DNA from: CAYLHF01 sp964383365
GTDB lineage: Bacteria > Bacteroidota > Rhodothermia > Rhodothermales > UBA10348
DNA: 64,000 nucleotides
NCBI GenBank assembly: GCA_964383365.1
Contig: CAYLHF010000014.1
Coordinates: 14,611-78,610 of the forward strand
Direction of reading: 5' to 3'
Made by a program: the position numbers and the translations under genes. Positions 1-8,386 of the stretch are shown one piece after another (the first letter of the stretch is position 1; each line of letters begins with the position of its first letter). The notes under the pieces were generated by a model. It searched no databases. It worked only from the letters and a program-made list of their open reading frames with translations, and was not told the origin of the DNA.

Positions 1-1
1 C

Positions 2-1018
2 TCGGCAGCTGCACGATTGGAGGGTTCCAAGTCATTTGCCAAAGACTTTATGCAACGGCATGGCATTCCGACCGCTCCCTATCAGACGTTTTCCTCAGAC
101 CAACTCGCTGAAGCCCTTTCCCACATTGACGGGGCCGGAGCGCCCGTCGTGGTGAAGGCCAGCGGACTCGCTGCGGGAAAAGGAGCGGTGGTCTGCGAAA
201 CAAAGGAGGATGCAGCAAAGGCCGTGAGAGAGATGCTCGAGGACGATTCTTTCGGTCCCGCGGGAAATGAGATCGTAATCGAGTCGTTCATGGAAGGAGA
301 GGAGGCCAGTCTCTTCGTGCTCTCGGATGGAAAAGACTATGTCCTGCTGCCATCTGCACAGGACCATAAGAGAGTCGGTGACGGGGATGTGGGACCGAAT
401 ACGGGTGGGATGGGGGCCTATGCCCCGGCGCCCGTCCTGACAGACAACCTGATTGATCAGGTCTGCAGGCTCATCGTTGATCCAACGCTGGACGGTATGC
501 GGGATCAAGGGACTCCGTATACGGGTGTTTTATACGTTGGGTTGATGATTACGCCGGATGGGCCGCGAGTCGTCGAATACAATTGTCGTTTCGGGGATCC
601 TGAGGCGCAGGTCGTGCTTCCACTCATCTCCTCCGATCCAGTTGACCTGTTTATGCGTATGGCTACGGCTGATCTGAATGGATACAGATTGGGTGTGCGA
701 TCGGGATATGCGGCGAGCGTGGTACTTGCCTCAAAAGGCTATCCAGGACCGTATCTCAAAGGAAAATCCATCATGGGGATTGAAGCGGCATGTGCCAGAG
801 TGGGAACGAGCGTATTTCAAGCGGGAACGTCCACGGACCGTCAGGGAAACGGGCCCGTCACGTCGGGTGGAAGAGTACTCGCGGTTACCGGTATGGGTCA
901 GACACTCAAGCAGGCAATCGATGTGGCGTACGCAGGGGTAGATTGCATCACGTTTGATGGCGTTCAATTCAGGCGAGACATTGGAAAGAAAGGACTCCAG
1001 AGGCTTGGAAACATCTGA
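2..1018 (+). CDS. purD: Phosphoribosylamine-glycine ligase (GARS), 5'-truncated by the window edge
   Basis: PurD joins 5-phosphoribosylamine and glycine using ATP in the second step of purine synthesis, in the cytoplasm. The reading frame is open to the first bases of the window, so the start and roughly the first 100 residues of a normal ~420-residue protein lie upstream; the first visible residues (SAAARLEGSKSFAK) match the middle of the family. ATP-grasp signatures are clear: VKASGLAAGKGAVV, a GPNTGGMGAYAP loop, and NCRFGDPEAQ near the metal site. The stop TGA overlaps by one base the ATG of the following NHL-repeat gene, suggesting co-transcription. purE and purK lie 16 kb away on the other strand, so the purine genes are dispersed. 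Confidence 0.95.
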   Translation, partial: SAAARLEGSKSFAKDFMQRHGIPTAPYQTFSSDQLAEALSHIDGAGAPVVVKASGLAAGKGAVVCETKEDAAKAVREMLEDDSFGPAGNEIVIESFMEGEEASLFVLSDGKDYVLLPSAQDHKRVGDGDVGPNTGGMGAYAPAPVLTDNLIDQVCRLIVDPTLDGMRDQGTPYTGVLYVGLMITPDGPRVVEYNCRFGDPEAQVVLPLISSDPVDLFMRMATADLNGYRLGVRSGYAASVVLASKGYPGPYLKGKSIMGIEAACARVGTSVFQAGTSTDRQGNGPVTSGGRVLAVTGMGQTLKQAIDVAYAGVDCITFDGVQFRRDIGKKGLQRLGNI

Positions 1019-1992
1019 TGTCAAACCACGAAAAGGGAACCGTGAATACCTGTTCGATTCAAAGAACGATCGCAGGATATCTGTCGTTGTTGTGCCTCTT
1101 TGGCAGTGCCTTCGCCTGGCCCAGAAGCGGATTATGCCAGGACAGAGATACGCTTACAGTTCGTTCTGAATCGATCGCGGACTTTGGTCAGGCCACCCGG
1201 ATAGCACGAACGACGGACGGCACGATGTACGTTGTAGATGCCCGGGAAGACAGGATCGTAATGCTCGATCGCGACGGGAAGGTGCTCGAATGGTTTGGCG
1301 GGAAAGGAACGGATGAAGGCCAGTTCGACACGATTCGGGATGTCGACCCGACGAATGGACTCATCATCAACGTAGCCGATGCGGGAAATGGAAGAATTCA
1401 GCGATTTGCGAAGGGATTCCGATTTCTTGAGACCATCGTGCTATCCAATAATGCATCCAGAGAAGGGCGAGAATCTTCTTTTCGCTCGGGGTCCGCTCGG
1501 GTTGACGGCCCCGGACAGGGGTATCCGATTGGTGTTGCAAGCTCTGCCGCAGAGGATCTCTATGTATTGGATGCCATGTCGGGTCGCGTTATTCGATGGG
1601 ACCGGGAAAGACGTAGACGCTGGATCATTGGAGGAGAGGATGCACAGGACGGTGAATTGGTCAGCCCCGTCTCGATTGCTGTTCGAGGTAACCGGCTGTA
1701 CGTGGCTGACGCTTTCCTGGGCGGAGTCATGGTATATGACCTCTTCGGTACCTTCGTCCGGACGATCGGGTCCGGTATGTATCCGGATATCGTTTCTGTA
1801 CGGGTTGACGACCGACGTCTGATGATCGTGTTACCGGATCGTATCCAGTTTTACACGATTGCGGGGCGCCGAACGGACGTCGTACGTGTGGACCTGAATA
1901 CGCCTGTCGTAGACGCAGTAGCAGCCGCAGACGAATTGTTTATTCTGACGGCAACATCTCTTCTGAGGCTCGAGAAAAGGGTTTCGGAATAG
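1018..1992 (+). CDS. Exported NHL-repeat beta-propeller protein, function unknown
   Basis: A 324-residue protein with an N-terminal hydrophobic segment (about residues 17-32, SLLCLFGSAFA) that reads as a signal peptide, followed by repeated NHL-like blades such as MYVVDAREDRIVMLDRDG and VADAGNGRIQRF. NHL repeats build beta-propellers that bind proteins, sugars or other ligands; no catalytic residues are recognised, so the role is not assigned. Secretion to the periplasm or beyond is inferred. The ATG sits on the purD stop codon (TGATG), so translation is probably coupled to purD although no functional link to purines is evident. Confidence 0.7.
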   Translation: MSNHEKGTVNTCSIQRTIAGYLSLLCLFGSAFAWPRSGLCQDRDTLTVRSESIADFGQATRIARTTDGTMYVVDAREDRIVMLDRDGKVLEWFGGKGTDEGQFDTIRDVDPTNGLIINVADAGNGRIQRFAKGFRFLETIVLSNNASREGRESSFRSGSARVDGPGQGYPIGVASSAAEDLYVLDAMSGRVIRWDRERRRRWIIGGEDAQDGELVSPVSIAVRGNRLYVADAFLGGVMVYDLFGTFVRTIGSGMYPDIVSVRVDDRRLMIVLPDRIQFYTIAGRRTDVVRVDLNTPVVDAVAAADELFILTATSLLRLEKRVSE

Positions 1993-2088
1993 GGTCTGTT
2001 TTCGTGGCGTATCAGACGTTTCTCGTTTCCCCGGGTACGGTCGATCCGCTGAAGGTTCCAAGATTGATGCGGACTTCAATTTCCGGTA

Positions 2089-2120
2089 CTTGCCATAGGT
2101 CCTGATCGTTTCTACTTTCG
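2089..2120 (+). promoter_or_regulatory. Candidate Bacteroidota-type promoter upstream of adk
   Basis: CTTG at 2089-2092 and TACTTTCG at 2113-2120 are separated by 20 bases, close to the Bacteroidota -33/-7 pattern (TTTG, 19-21 bases, TAnnTTTG) with one mismatch in each box. It lies 92 bases before adk in an otherwise empty 220-base gap. This is a motif match only. Confidence 0.35.
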
Positions 2121-2212
2121 TGCTCCAGAGCCATCTTACTTCTGAGATCAGGTGGATTCAACAATAGATCCCTGGCCCTTGTGCCGCTCGCAGTCTTACA
2201 GGAGTATTAGTA

Positions 2213-2863
2213 ATGCGACTAGCTTTATTTGGCCCCCCCGGGGCTGGGAAGGGCACCCAGGCTGCCTTTCTCGCCCAACAGTTCGGTATTTGCGCAATAT
2301 CTACGGGAAAACTGATCCGTACGGCGATTGCCGAACAATCGAGACAGGGCAAGGAGGCTGAAGCGTACGTTCATGCAGGCAGACTCGTACCCGGTAGAGT
2401 GGTACGTGATCTTGCGAACCGGGCGATTGCCGATTGCGGATTTGACGGGTTCGCACTCGATGGGTATCCACGCACCGTCGAACAGGCCGACTGGTTGACA
2501 GAATTTCTTACTGCTTACAAGGCTCCGTTACAATCGGTCATCAGCCTGGAGCTATCGGACGACGCGATCGTCTATCGACTGTCACGCCGGAGGGTAGATC
2601 GGGTAACGGGAGCAACGTATCACCTGGACTATAATCCTCCGCCCGAAGACCTCGATCCAGAGTCACTCATTCGTCGCCGCGATGATGATCCGGAAATAAT
2701 TCGCGCTCGTCTGATATCTTATCGAGAAGAAACCCTGCCCGTAAAAGCCTATTTTCAGGAGAGAGGACTCCTGGAGGAAATAGACGGCTCGGAATCAATA
2801 ATAAAGATCAAGGAGAGCATTTTCGCCCACGTTGCTCCCTATTCTTCGCCCGCCCTGGTCTAG
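2213..2863 (+). CDS. adk: Adenylate kinase
   Basis: Adenylate kinase interconverts ATP + AMP and 2 ADP in the cytoplasm. The 216-residue length is normal. The P-loop GPPGAGKGTQ is at residues 7-16, the AMP-site segment LDGYPRT and the RRRDDD(P) arginine region are present, and the LID segment RRVDRVTGATYH lacks zinc cysteines, so the LID is of the non-zinc type. One oddity: the usual STGD motif reads STGK, so the conserved Asp equivalent to E. coli D33 is lysine; a Tyr replaces Phe in DGFPRT. An AGGAG Shine-Dalgarno at 2200-2204 supports the start. The next gene begins 11 bases after the stop, suggesting an operon. Confidence 0.93.
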   Translation: MRLALFGPPGAGKGTQAAFLAQQFGICAISTGKLIRTAIAEQSRQGKEAEAYVHAGRLVPGRVVRDLANRAIADCGFDGFALDGYPRTVEQADWLTEFLTAYKAPLQSVISLELSDDAIVYRLSRRRVDRVTGATYHLDYNPPPEDLDPESLIRRRDDDPEIIRARLISYREETLPVKAYFQERGLLEEIDGSESIIKIKESIFAHVAPYSSPALV

Positions 2864-2874
2864 CAGCCCTGTAC

Positions 2875-4221
2875 ATGAATCGATCCCGAACCAGACAACC
2901 GGCCGACCATTCTTTTCAGGCACGGATTATCGAGATCGATATGTCCGGGTTAGAGTTACTTCTAGTACCAACCGGTATTGACTCGGTCATATCTTTCAGG
3001 GGTTCTTTTTTAAGCCCTTCGTGGAATAACGGACGATTTCGTGTGGCACAGGATCTTGCCATTGCATGCCTCGATAAGGGAACCCATTCGCACACAAAGG
3101 ATGAGATTTCTGACATCCTTGAGCCGGTCGGAGCGCGTCTCAATTTTTATGCAGATGGCCAGCGAGTCCGAGTCAGTGGAAGGTGTCTGAAAGAAGATTT
3201 TCCTGTTGTTGTGGCATTGATGAAGGAGCAATTAGTGAGTCCGGCATTTTTGCCCGAGGAGGTAGAGCGCGTACGCGATCGGATGCGGGCCGCGTATCAG
3301 AGGACGCTGACCGATACCAGTTTCCTGGCTTCATCTGCGCTCAGCCGACTGATCTATCCATCGGAACATCCCAATTTCACCCCGGATAGCGTCTCTGATC
3401 TGTCTATCCTGGAGTCGATTACCTATGAAGATATTCGCGCGATACAGCAGTCATGGATTCCGCTCGTCTCCTTTCGTTTCACCGCGGTCGGAGATATCAA
3501 TCGAGATAACGTGGAACAGACGTTTTTAACGCATTTTGAAACGGTGAGACAGGAATGTGAAGACCATGAGTCCGATAAAGCGCTCATGGAAGCGAGGAGT
3601 CCGTCAGTATGGCTTGGTGGTGTCGCCAACGAAGGCATTGCTTCCGTGCAGGAAATCAATCTACCTGGTAAAGAGAGTCTGGATGTACGACTCGGTCACG
3701 CCATTGATCTCTCGGTAATTGATGAGAGAATTCGACCGTTGACGCTCGGGGTGTTTGCTCTAGGTGGAAATTTCTCTGCTCGACTGATGAACATCGTGCG
3801 AGACGAGTTGGGCCTGACGTATGGTATCGGTTCATCGTTGACGGGTTTTGATCTGTTTCATCACGGAGCCTGGACCATCTCCGTGACGCTCTCGAAAGAC
3901 AAACTTGAAGAAGGCCTTGACGCTACCAGACGGGAACTGGATCGTTTCGCGGAAAACGGACTGTCCGCAGCCGAGTTGGAGGAAAAAAAACACACCTTGT
4001 GCGGCATACACAAGGTGTCTCTCTCAACGACGGCTCAGATTTCAATGGCGCTTCTTCGAAACGCGGAAAAAAACAGAGATCCCGGATACATTGATCTCTA
4101 TCCAGATCTGATCAATCAGGTTGACCTGGATACCGTGAATGGACTCATAAGAGCATGTCTTAAACCGGAAATCCTCAGTTGTACGACGGCCGGTACGATT
4201 ATCTCTCCGGAAAAAACCTGA
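2875..4221 (+). CDS. M16-family peptidase-like protein lacking the zinc motif
   Basis: The 448-residue sequence has the two-lobed layout of half an M16B (insulinase/processing peptidase) enzyme. Aligned on the conserved (F)KGT turn at residues 68-70, the HxxEH zinc motif reads D60-L-A-I-A64, so both metal histidines and the catalytic glutamate are absent. The C-terminal R...Y substrate-binding pair is kept (R309, Y316 in VRDELGLTYGIGS). Known bacterial M16B enzymes can be heterodimers in which one subunit carries the zinc site and the other the R/Y pair; by inference this is the non-catalytic partner of a subunit encoded elsewhere. It starts 11 bases after adk; a Met at 2941 is an alternative start. 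No signal peptide is evident. Confidence 0.75.
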   Translation: MNRSRTRQPADHSFQARIIEIDMSGLELLLVPTGIDSVISFRGSFLSPSWNNGRFRVAQDLAIACLDKGTHSHTKDEISDILEPVGARLNFYADGQRVRVSGRCLKEDFPVVVALMKEQLVSPAFLPEEVERVRDRMRAAYQRTLTDTSFLASSALSRLIYPSEHPNFTPDSVSDLSILESITYEDIRAIQQSWIPLVSFRFTAVGDINRDNVEQTFLTHFETVRQECEDHESDKALMEARSPSVWLGGVANEGIASVQEINLPGKESLDVRLGHAIDLSVIDERIRPLTLGVFALGGNFSARLMNIVRDELGLTYGIGSSLTGFDLFHHGAWTISVTLSKDKLEEGLDATRRELDRFAENGLSAAELEEKKHTLCGIHKVSLSTTAQISMALLRNAEKNRDPGYIDLYPDLINQVDLDTVNGLIRACLKPEILSCTTAGTIISPEKT

Positions 4222-4413
4222 TCAGTCCGGCATGACAAATGCCAGAATCAGGTAGACGAGGACCCCGGGGAATCCAGTCGAAATAACGCTCAGAAGTACG
4301 TATGCCGTCCGAACAATGGTCGGATCAATATCGAAGTGCTCGGCGATACCGCCGCATACTCCAGCGATCATTCGATTGGTCGACGATTTTCTCATTTTTC
4401 GGTTAGAACTCAT
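4222..4413 (-). CDS. Small PspC-domain membrane protein
   Basis: This 63-residue protein is nearly all PspC domain: the MIAGVCGGIAEHF signature followed by DPTIVRTAY and a hydrophobic membrane segment (VLVYLILAFVM). PspC domains sit in the inner membrane and are linked to phage-shock/envelope-stress responses in some bacteria, but stand-alone copies are often of unknown role. It follows the larger PspC gene after 10 bases and its stop codon directly abuts the stop of the convergent M16-like gene. Confidence 0.8.
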   Translation of the reverse strand: MSSNRKMRKSSTNRMIAGVCGGIAEHFDIDPTIVRTAYVLLSVISTGFPGVLVYLILAFVMPD

Positions 4414-4423
4414 GTCCTTCTTC

Positions 4424-5080
4424 TCAACTATCTCGGATGATTGTTATTCGTTCTTCCGGTATGGCGTCACGTTTATCGGGCGACGGCATGATGAATGAGA
4501 GCAAGATGTAGGCCAGAACGAAAGGGCCTCCACCGGTACCCACAAATCCTACTACGAAGGCAATTCGCACAAGTGTCGGGTCGATACCAAAATATTCGGC
4601 AATACCCGCACAGACACCGGCCATTTTCTTATTACGGGATTTGATGAGTTTCCCTCTATTCGACTTCTGGGACGATTCAGAGACGATTGTCCGGTTCTTT
4701 TTGGATTGTCTCCGAGCCAACTTCTTTTCTGCCTTGATTTTCTTTTTATTCTTACGATTGGGTCGCCACGACAGCACTCCGAATCCCAGAAGAATGATAA
4801 AAATGCCTGCTATCCAGGGCAGGAGGCTTGCCAGAACGGCCAGATCGATACCTGACCCCCAGATGCCGAGCTGCTGAAACAAATAGGCGATACCAACCAG
4901 AATGAGCGAGAGTCCGGCCAATGTTGGCAGGTTGAGCATTCCTTTCGGTTGTTCCTGTTCGTCGTCGAACAGGAGGGCATCGAGTTCATCCTCGGAGAGC
5001 GTTTCAAGATCGAGGTTCTCATCGTCATACAGATAGGACGACGCTTCCTGACGGCTCGATGTTTTGGTTCGTGTACTCAT
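4424..5080 (-). CDS. PspC-domain membrane protein with N-terminal membrane hairpin
   Basis: A 218-residue protein with three parts: an acidic N-terminus (residues 15-45), two hydrophobic segments (about 50-70 and 78-102) joined by a short loop, then a strongly basic linker (KKKIKAEKKLARRQSKK) and a C-terminal PspC domain (KMAGVCAGIAEYFGIDPTLVR plus a membrane segment). It is the first gene of a two-gene unit with the 63-residue PspC protein. Partial similarity between the PspC parts suggests duplication of that domain. A role in envelope stress is only an inference from the domain. Confidence 0.8.
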   Translation of the reverse strand: MSTRTKTSSRQEASSYLYDDENLDLETLSEDELDALLFDDEQEQPKGMLNLPTLAGLSLILVGIAYLFQQLGIWGSGIDLAVLASLLPWIAGIFIILLGFGVLSWRPNRKNKKKIKAEKKLARRQSKKNRTIVSESSQKSNRGKLIKSRNKKMAGVCAGIAEYFGIDPTLVRIAFVVGFVGTGGGPFVLAYILLSFIMPSPDKRDAIPEERITIIRDS

Positions 5081-5125
5081 AAATATATCATTGAATCAGC
5101 CAGCTCTCGTACGCATCGGCATGGT

Positions 5126-5704
5126 TCAGGTTACGTCCGTACGCAGGATAGTGTGTTCTGTAACGATGGTTGGAATACGGATGTCGCGTATCTCGCTGGG
5201 AATGGTGTCCAATATAAAATCGGAGAGAATGGGAACGATGATCGGGACTTCAAGATAGCGAAGCAATTCGTCGTAATAACCATATCCATATCCAATTCTG
5301 TTTCCCTGACGATCCATTCCCAGAGCCGGAACGAGAATCACGTCCCACCTGTCGGTCGGTACTTCGAATCCTTCAACGGGCTCCTGAATTCCCCAACGAT
5401 TCGTAACAAGGCGTGCCATGGCTGTTATCTCACGATGCGAAAGTCGACGCCCCCCTACGGCATCATGTCCGAAGACTTCCACTACCGGGCTTACGATCTG
5501 AACAGAGCGACTCAGGAGCTGAGACAGGAGCGGCTTTAGATCTGGTTCACGACGGGAGACTACGGGTATGAACACGTGAATTGTTCGGGCATTGGCGACC
5601 TCTGGCAAGGACAGAAGACGCTTGACAATACTGCGACTCGCGGAACGATAGATGGCAGGACTCACGGCCGATTGACTGGCAGCGAGCTTCGTTCGAAGCG
5701 TCAT
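5126..5704 (-). CDS. 5-formyltetrahydrofolate cyclo-ligase
   Basis: This enzyme converts 5-formyl-THF to 5,10-methenyl-THF with ATP. The family motif GNRIGYGYGYYDELL (usual form GxRLGxGxGYYDR) is present, together with PDLKPLL near the folate site and a C-terminal VTEHTIL strand. I chose the ATG at 5704 (192 residues) because the family starts about there (MTLRTKLAASQSAVSP aligns with the usual first helix); an in-frame ATG at 5836 would add 44 residues without family similarity and would overlap the start of the divergent small gene. The ordinary symbol varies (fthC/ygfA/fau), so none is given. Confidence 0.88.
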   Translation of the reverse strand: MTLRTKLAASQSAVSPAIYRSASRSIVKRLLSLPEVANARTIHVFIPVVSRREPDLKPLLSQLLSRSVQIVSPVVEVFGHDAVGGRRLSHREITAMARLVTNRWGIQEPVEGFEVPTDRWDVILVPALGMDRQGNRIGYGYGYYDELLRYLEVPIIVPILSDFILDTIPSEIRDIRIPTIVTEHTILRTDVT

Positions 5705-5813
5705 TTTTATTGACCGTATTTCGTTCTCTGAATGCAATATTACGTCCTTGCGACTCCCCTGAGAATTCACCAGATGATTCGAAATATACGACACATAAGT
5801 AGTGAGCAAACCC

Positions 5814-6064
5814 ATGCCCAACGAGGCAAAACCCACGCAAACGCTGGACGAATTTGAGAGCTATCGTGACAGGATTGTATCGACTATCATCATTAAACAT
5901 GTGTGGAGGCCGATTTCTCCGATGCCGAACTCGACGATGCGATGCAGGTTGGTCTGATCGTAGGTGGTTCAATAGTGATTCCTCATCTGCGTCGTGCCGT
6001 AGACCTGCGCGATCTGCTCGGAATGCGTGAAGATGAGGAGGATTCTAGTAAAAATCTGCGTTAG
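5814..6064 (+). pseudogene. Small gene broken by a probable single-base deletion near 5903
   Basis: From ATG 5814 one frame reads MPNEAKPTQTLDEFESYRDR...IIIKHV and then runs to a stop at 5955. From about 5903 another frame reads VEADFSDAELDDAMQVGLIV... to a TAG at 6062. The two pieces look like one acidic ~83-residue protein: if GTGTGG at 5901-5906 were GTGGTGG, a single missing G, the frame would continue as KHVVEADF. It may be a real pseudogene, programmed shifting or an assembly error. The product is not recognised. It lies between the divergent cyclo-ligase gene and ffh. Confidence 0.45.
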
Positions 6065-6099
6065 CAGGCGATGAGCGGGGATCGTCACTATCGCTTGAG

Positions 6100-6131
6100 T
6101 TTGTTTCTACATTAATGGCGCCGTAACTTTG
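6100..6131 (+). promoter_or_regulatory. Bacteroidota-type -33/-7 promoter of ffh
   Basis: TTTG at 6100-6103, a 20-base spacer, and TAACTTTG at 6124-6131 fit the TTTG / TAnnTTTG consensus of the Bacteroidota primary sigma factor with no mismatch. It lies 69 bases before the ffh start in a non-coding gap. A short inverted repeat (CCGAAAA / TTTTCGG, 6151-6169) falls in the presumed leader; it has no T-tract and its role is unclear. Confidence 0.6.
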
Positions 6132-6199
6132 CTCGTCTGTACAAAAACGTCCGAAAACCCCATTTTCGGGTAGTAAATCACTGTTTCTGGGTCGAATCC

Positions 6200-7549
6200 A
6201 TGTTTGAGAGTCTTAGCGAAAAGCTTGGAAGTGCGCTGAAGTCCGTCGTAGGACAGGGGCGTATTACGGAGCTTAACATCGCAGAGACCATGCGGGAGAT
6301 TCGGAGGGCCTTGCTCGACGCCGACGTCAACTATCAGGTGGCGAAGGAATTTACTGAGCGGGTTCGGGAGAAAGCGCTTGGCGGTGCGGTACTTACGTCC
6401 GTGTCGCCAGGTCAGCAGTTGGTCAAGATCATCCACGATGAATTGGTCCGCGTGCTGGGTGAGACGAATGTTGGGATTTCCATGAGCTCAGCACCACCGA
6501 CGGTTATTCTTGTCGCTGGTCTGCAGGGCTCAGGTAAAACGACTTTTTGTGGCAAACTTGCCAGGCATTTCAAGTCTCAGGGTCGCGCCCCGATGCTGGC
6601 TGCAGCCGACGTCTACCGTCCGGCGGCTGTAGATCAACTAAGGATGCTCGCGACCGAGATTGATGTACCTGTGTATTCGGTTGAGGCCGATGGAGAGATT
6701 GTTCAGGATGCGGTTCGAGTTGCCCGGGAAGCGGTTACAGCTGCTCGAAAAACGGCTCGAGACGTACTGATCATCGACACCGCCGGTCGTCTCCACGTGG
6801 ATGAGCAGATGATGAAGGAGGTCACGGATATTAAGGCCTCAGTCTCGCCCAGCGAGATTCTTTTTGTCGTCGACAGTATGACCGGTCAGGACGCTGTCAA
6901 TACGGCGCAGGAGTTCAACCTGCGTCTTGATTTTGACGGAGTTGTTCTGACGAAAATGGATGGAGATACACGGGGCGGCGCCGCGCTTTCCATTCGATCG
7001 GTTGTGCGGAAGCCAATCAAGTTTGCCTCTACAGGCGAGAAACTGGATGCCCTTACGCCCTTTCATCCGGACCGGATGGCACAGAGAATTCTGGGCATGG
7101 GTGATGTTGTTTCGCTGGTCGAAAAAGCGCGTGAGCAGTTTGACGACAAGCAGGCAGCTCGACTTCAGTCGAAGATTAGATCGGAGAGTTTTAATCTCGA
7201 AGATTTTCTCGATCAACTGAATAAAGTGAAGAAGATGGGGTCACTTCGTGATCTTGTGGGCATGATACCGGGTGTGGGGGCCAAACTGGGTGATATGGAG
7301 GTTGATGACGATGCTTTCGTGCATATTGAGGCATTGATTCATTCCATGACTCCTCAGGAACGGCAGCATCCAGAAATTATAAATGGCAGTAGGCGTAGAA
7401 GGATTGCCAGCGGAAGCGGTCTTGAAGTGCGCGATGTCAACCAGTTGCTCAGGCAATTCCGCGATATGAAAAAGATGATGAAGACGATGACCAAGATGAT
7501 GGGAAAAGGAAGGTCGGCAGACCTCGGATCTCTCCTCGGAAGTCGTTAA
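6200..7549 (+). CDS. ffh: Signal recognition particle protein Ffh (SRP54)
   Basis: Ffh is the GTPase that binds signal sequences and 4.5S RNA and delivers ribosomes to FtsY at the membrane. The 449 residues show the N domain (1-95), the G domain with GLQGSGKTTF (P-loop, about 109-118), DVYRPAA, DTAGR and TKMDGDTRGG, and a C-terminal methionine-rich M domain ending in MKKMMKTMTKMMGKG. The length is normal. A consensus promoter precedes it, and rpsP follows after 37 bases, so ffh probably heads the ffh-rpsP-rimM-trmD-rplS unit that is common in bacteria. Confidence 0.97.
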   Translation: MFESLSEKLGSALKSVVGQGRITELNIAETMREIRRALLDADVNYQVAKEFTERVREKALGGAVLTSVSPGQQLVKIIHDELVRVLGETNVGISMSSAPPTVILVAGLQGSGKTTFCGKLARHFKSQGRAPMLAAADVYRPAAVDQLRMLATEIDVPVYSVEADGEIVQDAVRVAREAVTAARKTARDVLIIDTAGRLHVDEQMMKEVTDIKASVSPSEILFVVDSMTGQDAVNTAQEFNLRLDFDGVVLTKMDGDTRGGAALSIRSVVRKPIKFASTGEKLDALTPFHPDRMAQRILGMGDVVSLVEKAREQFDDKQAARLQSKIRSESFNLEDFLDQLNKVKKMGSLRDLVGMIPGVGAKLGDMEVDDDAFVHIEALIHSMTPQERQHPEIINGSRRRRIASGSGLEVRDVNQLLRQFRDMKKMMKTMTKMMGKGRSADLGSLLGSR

Positions 7550-7586
7550 AATTGTGAATCAGAACTAAACGAATCGAGAAAAGACA

Positions 7587-8356
7587 GTGGCAGTAAAGCT
7601 TCGTCTACGCAGAATGGGTCGCAAGAAGCGCCCCGTATACGCCGTAGTGGCCGCAGACTCGCGTTTCGCACGCGACGGACGGTACATTGAGGATCTTGGA
7701 CGGTATGAACCGCTTAATGAACCGGCATTTGTCAAACTGGAGGATGAACGAATTCTCTACTGGCTCGGGACCGGTGCGCAACCTAGTGATACGGTACGTT
7801 CCCTCTTGAGCAAGAGTGGTTTGATGCTCGCTCTTCATATGAAACGTAAAGGCGCTTCGGATGAGGATATTTGGGCGGCCGTAGAGTCTCATCGCGCGAT
7901 GAGAGCGGAAAAGGAGAAAGAAAATTCAAAGCCGACAGCTGCTGATAAGCGGCTTTCTGCTCTAGCAGAAGAGGCTAAGGCCGCTGATAAAAAGGCCGCT
8001 GAACTGGCCAAGGCCCGTGCTGAGGCAGAAGCTAAAGCCCAGGCAGAAGCTGAAAAAGCGCAGCTTGCCGCCGCCGCCGAGCGGGAAAAAGCCGCCGCAG
8101 AGGCGAAGCTGGAACAGGCTGCATCGAACGAAGCCCAGGCTGCCATCGAAGGTGCGGCCGAAGCTCCGGAAGCAGAAGCCGAGGCAGCTCCGGNNNNNNN
8201 NNNNNNNNNNNNNNNNNNNNNNNNNNNNNNNNNNNNNNNNNNNNNNNNNNNNNNNNNNNNNNNNNNNNNNNNNNNNNNNNNNNNNNNNNNNNNGCAGCTC
8301 CGGCAGCGGAAACACAAGCAGCACCTGAAGGAGAAGCCAAGATAGAGGAAGGCTAG
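7587..8356 (+). CDS. rpsP: 30S ribosomal protein S16 with long Ala/Glu/Lys-rich tail, interrupted by an assembly gap
   Basis: The first ~80 residues (GTG start; VKLRLRRMGRKKRPVYAVV, DGRYIEDLGRYEP) are a complete S16. A helical low-complexity tail rich in Ala, Glu and Lys follows, similar in style to extended S16 tails in Bacteroidota. A run of exactly 100 N (8194-8293) interrupts the tail. Taken literally the N run shifts the frame; the natural frame after the gap is AAPAAETQAAPEGEAKIEEG with a TAG at 8354-8356, so I end the gene there. The same 10 bases (GCAGCTCCGG) stand on both sides of the gap, and merging them restores a continuous frame, suggesting a collapsed repeat or simple overlap rather than missing unique sequence. 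Confidence 0.85.
8194..8293. other. Assembly gap of 100 N
   Basis: Exactly 100 unknown bases, the usual placeholder for a gap of unknown size. It lies in the low-complexity tail of rpsP and is flanked on both sides by GCAGCTCCGG. Confidence 0.99.
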
Positions 8357-8386
8357 ATTTTCGAATCTTGCCCCTCGGTGAGTACC

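Noticed and set aside
8194..8345. Literal reading through the 100 N into QLRQRKHKQHLKEKPR
   Set aside because: The gap length is arbitrary; the other frame gives an Ala/Glu-rich tail continuous in style with the sequence before the gap.
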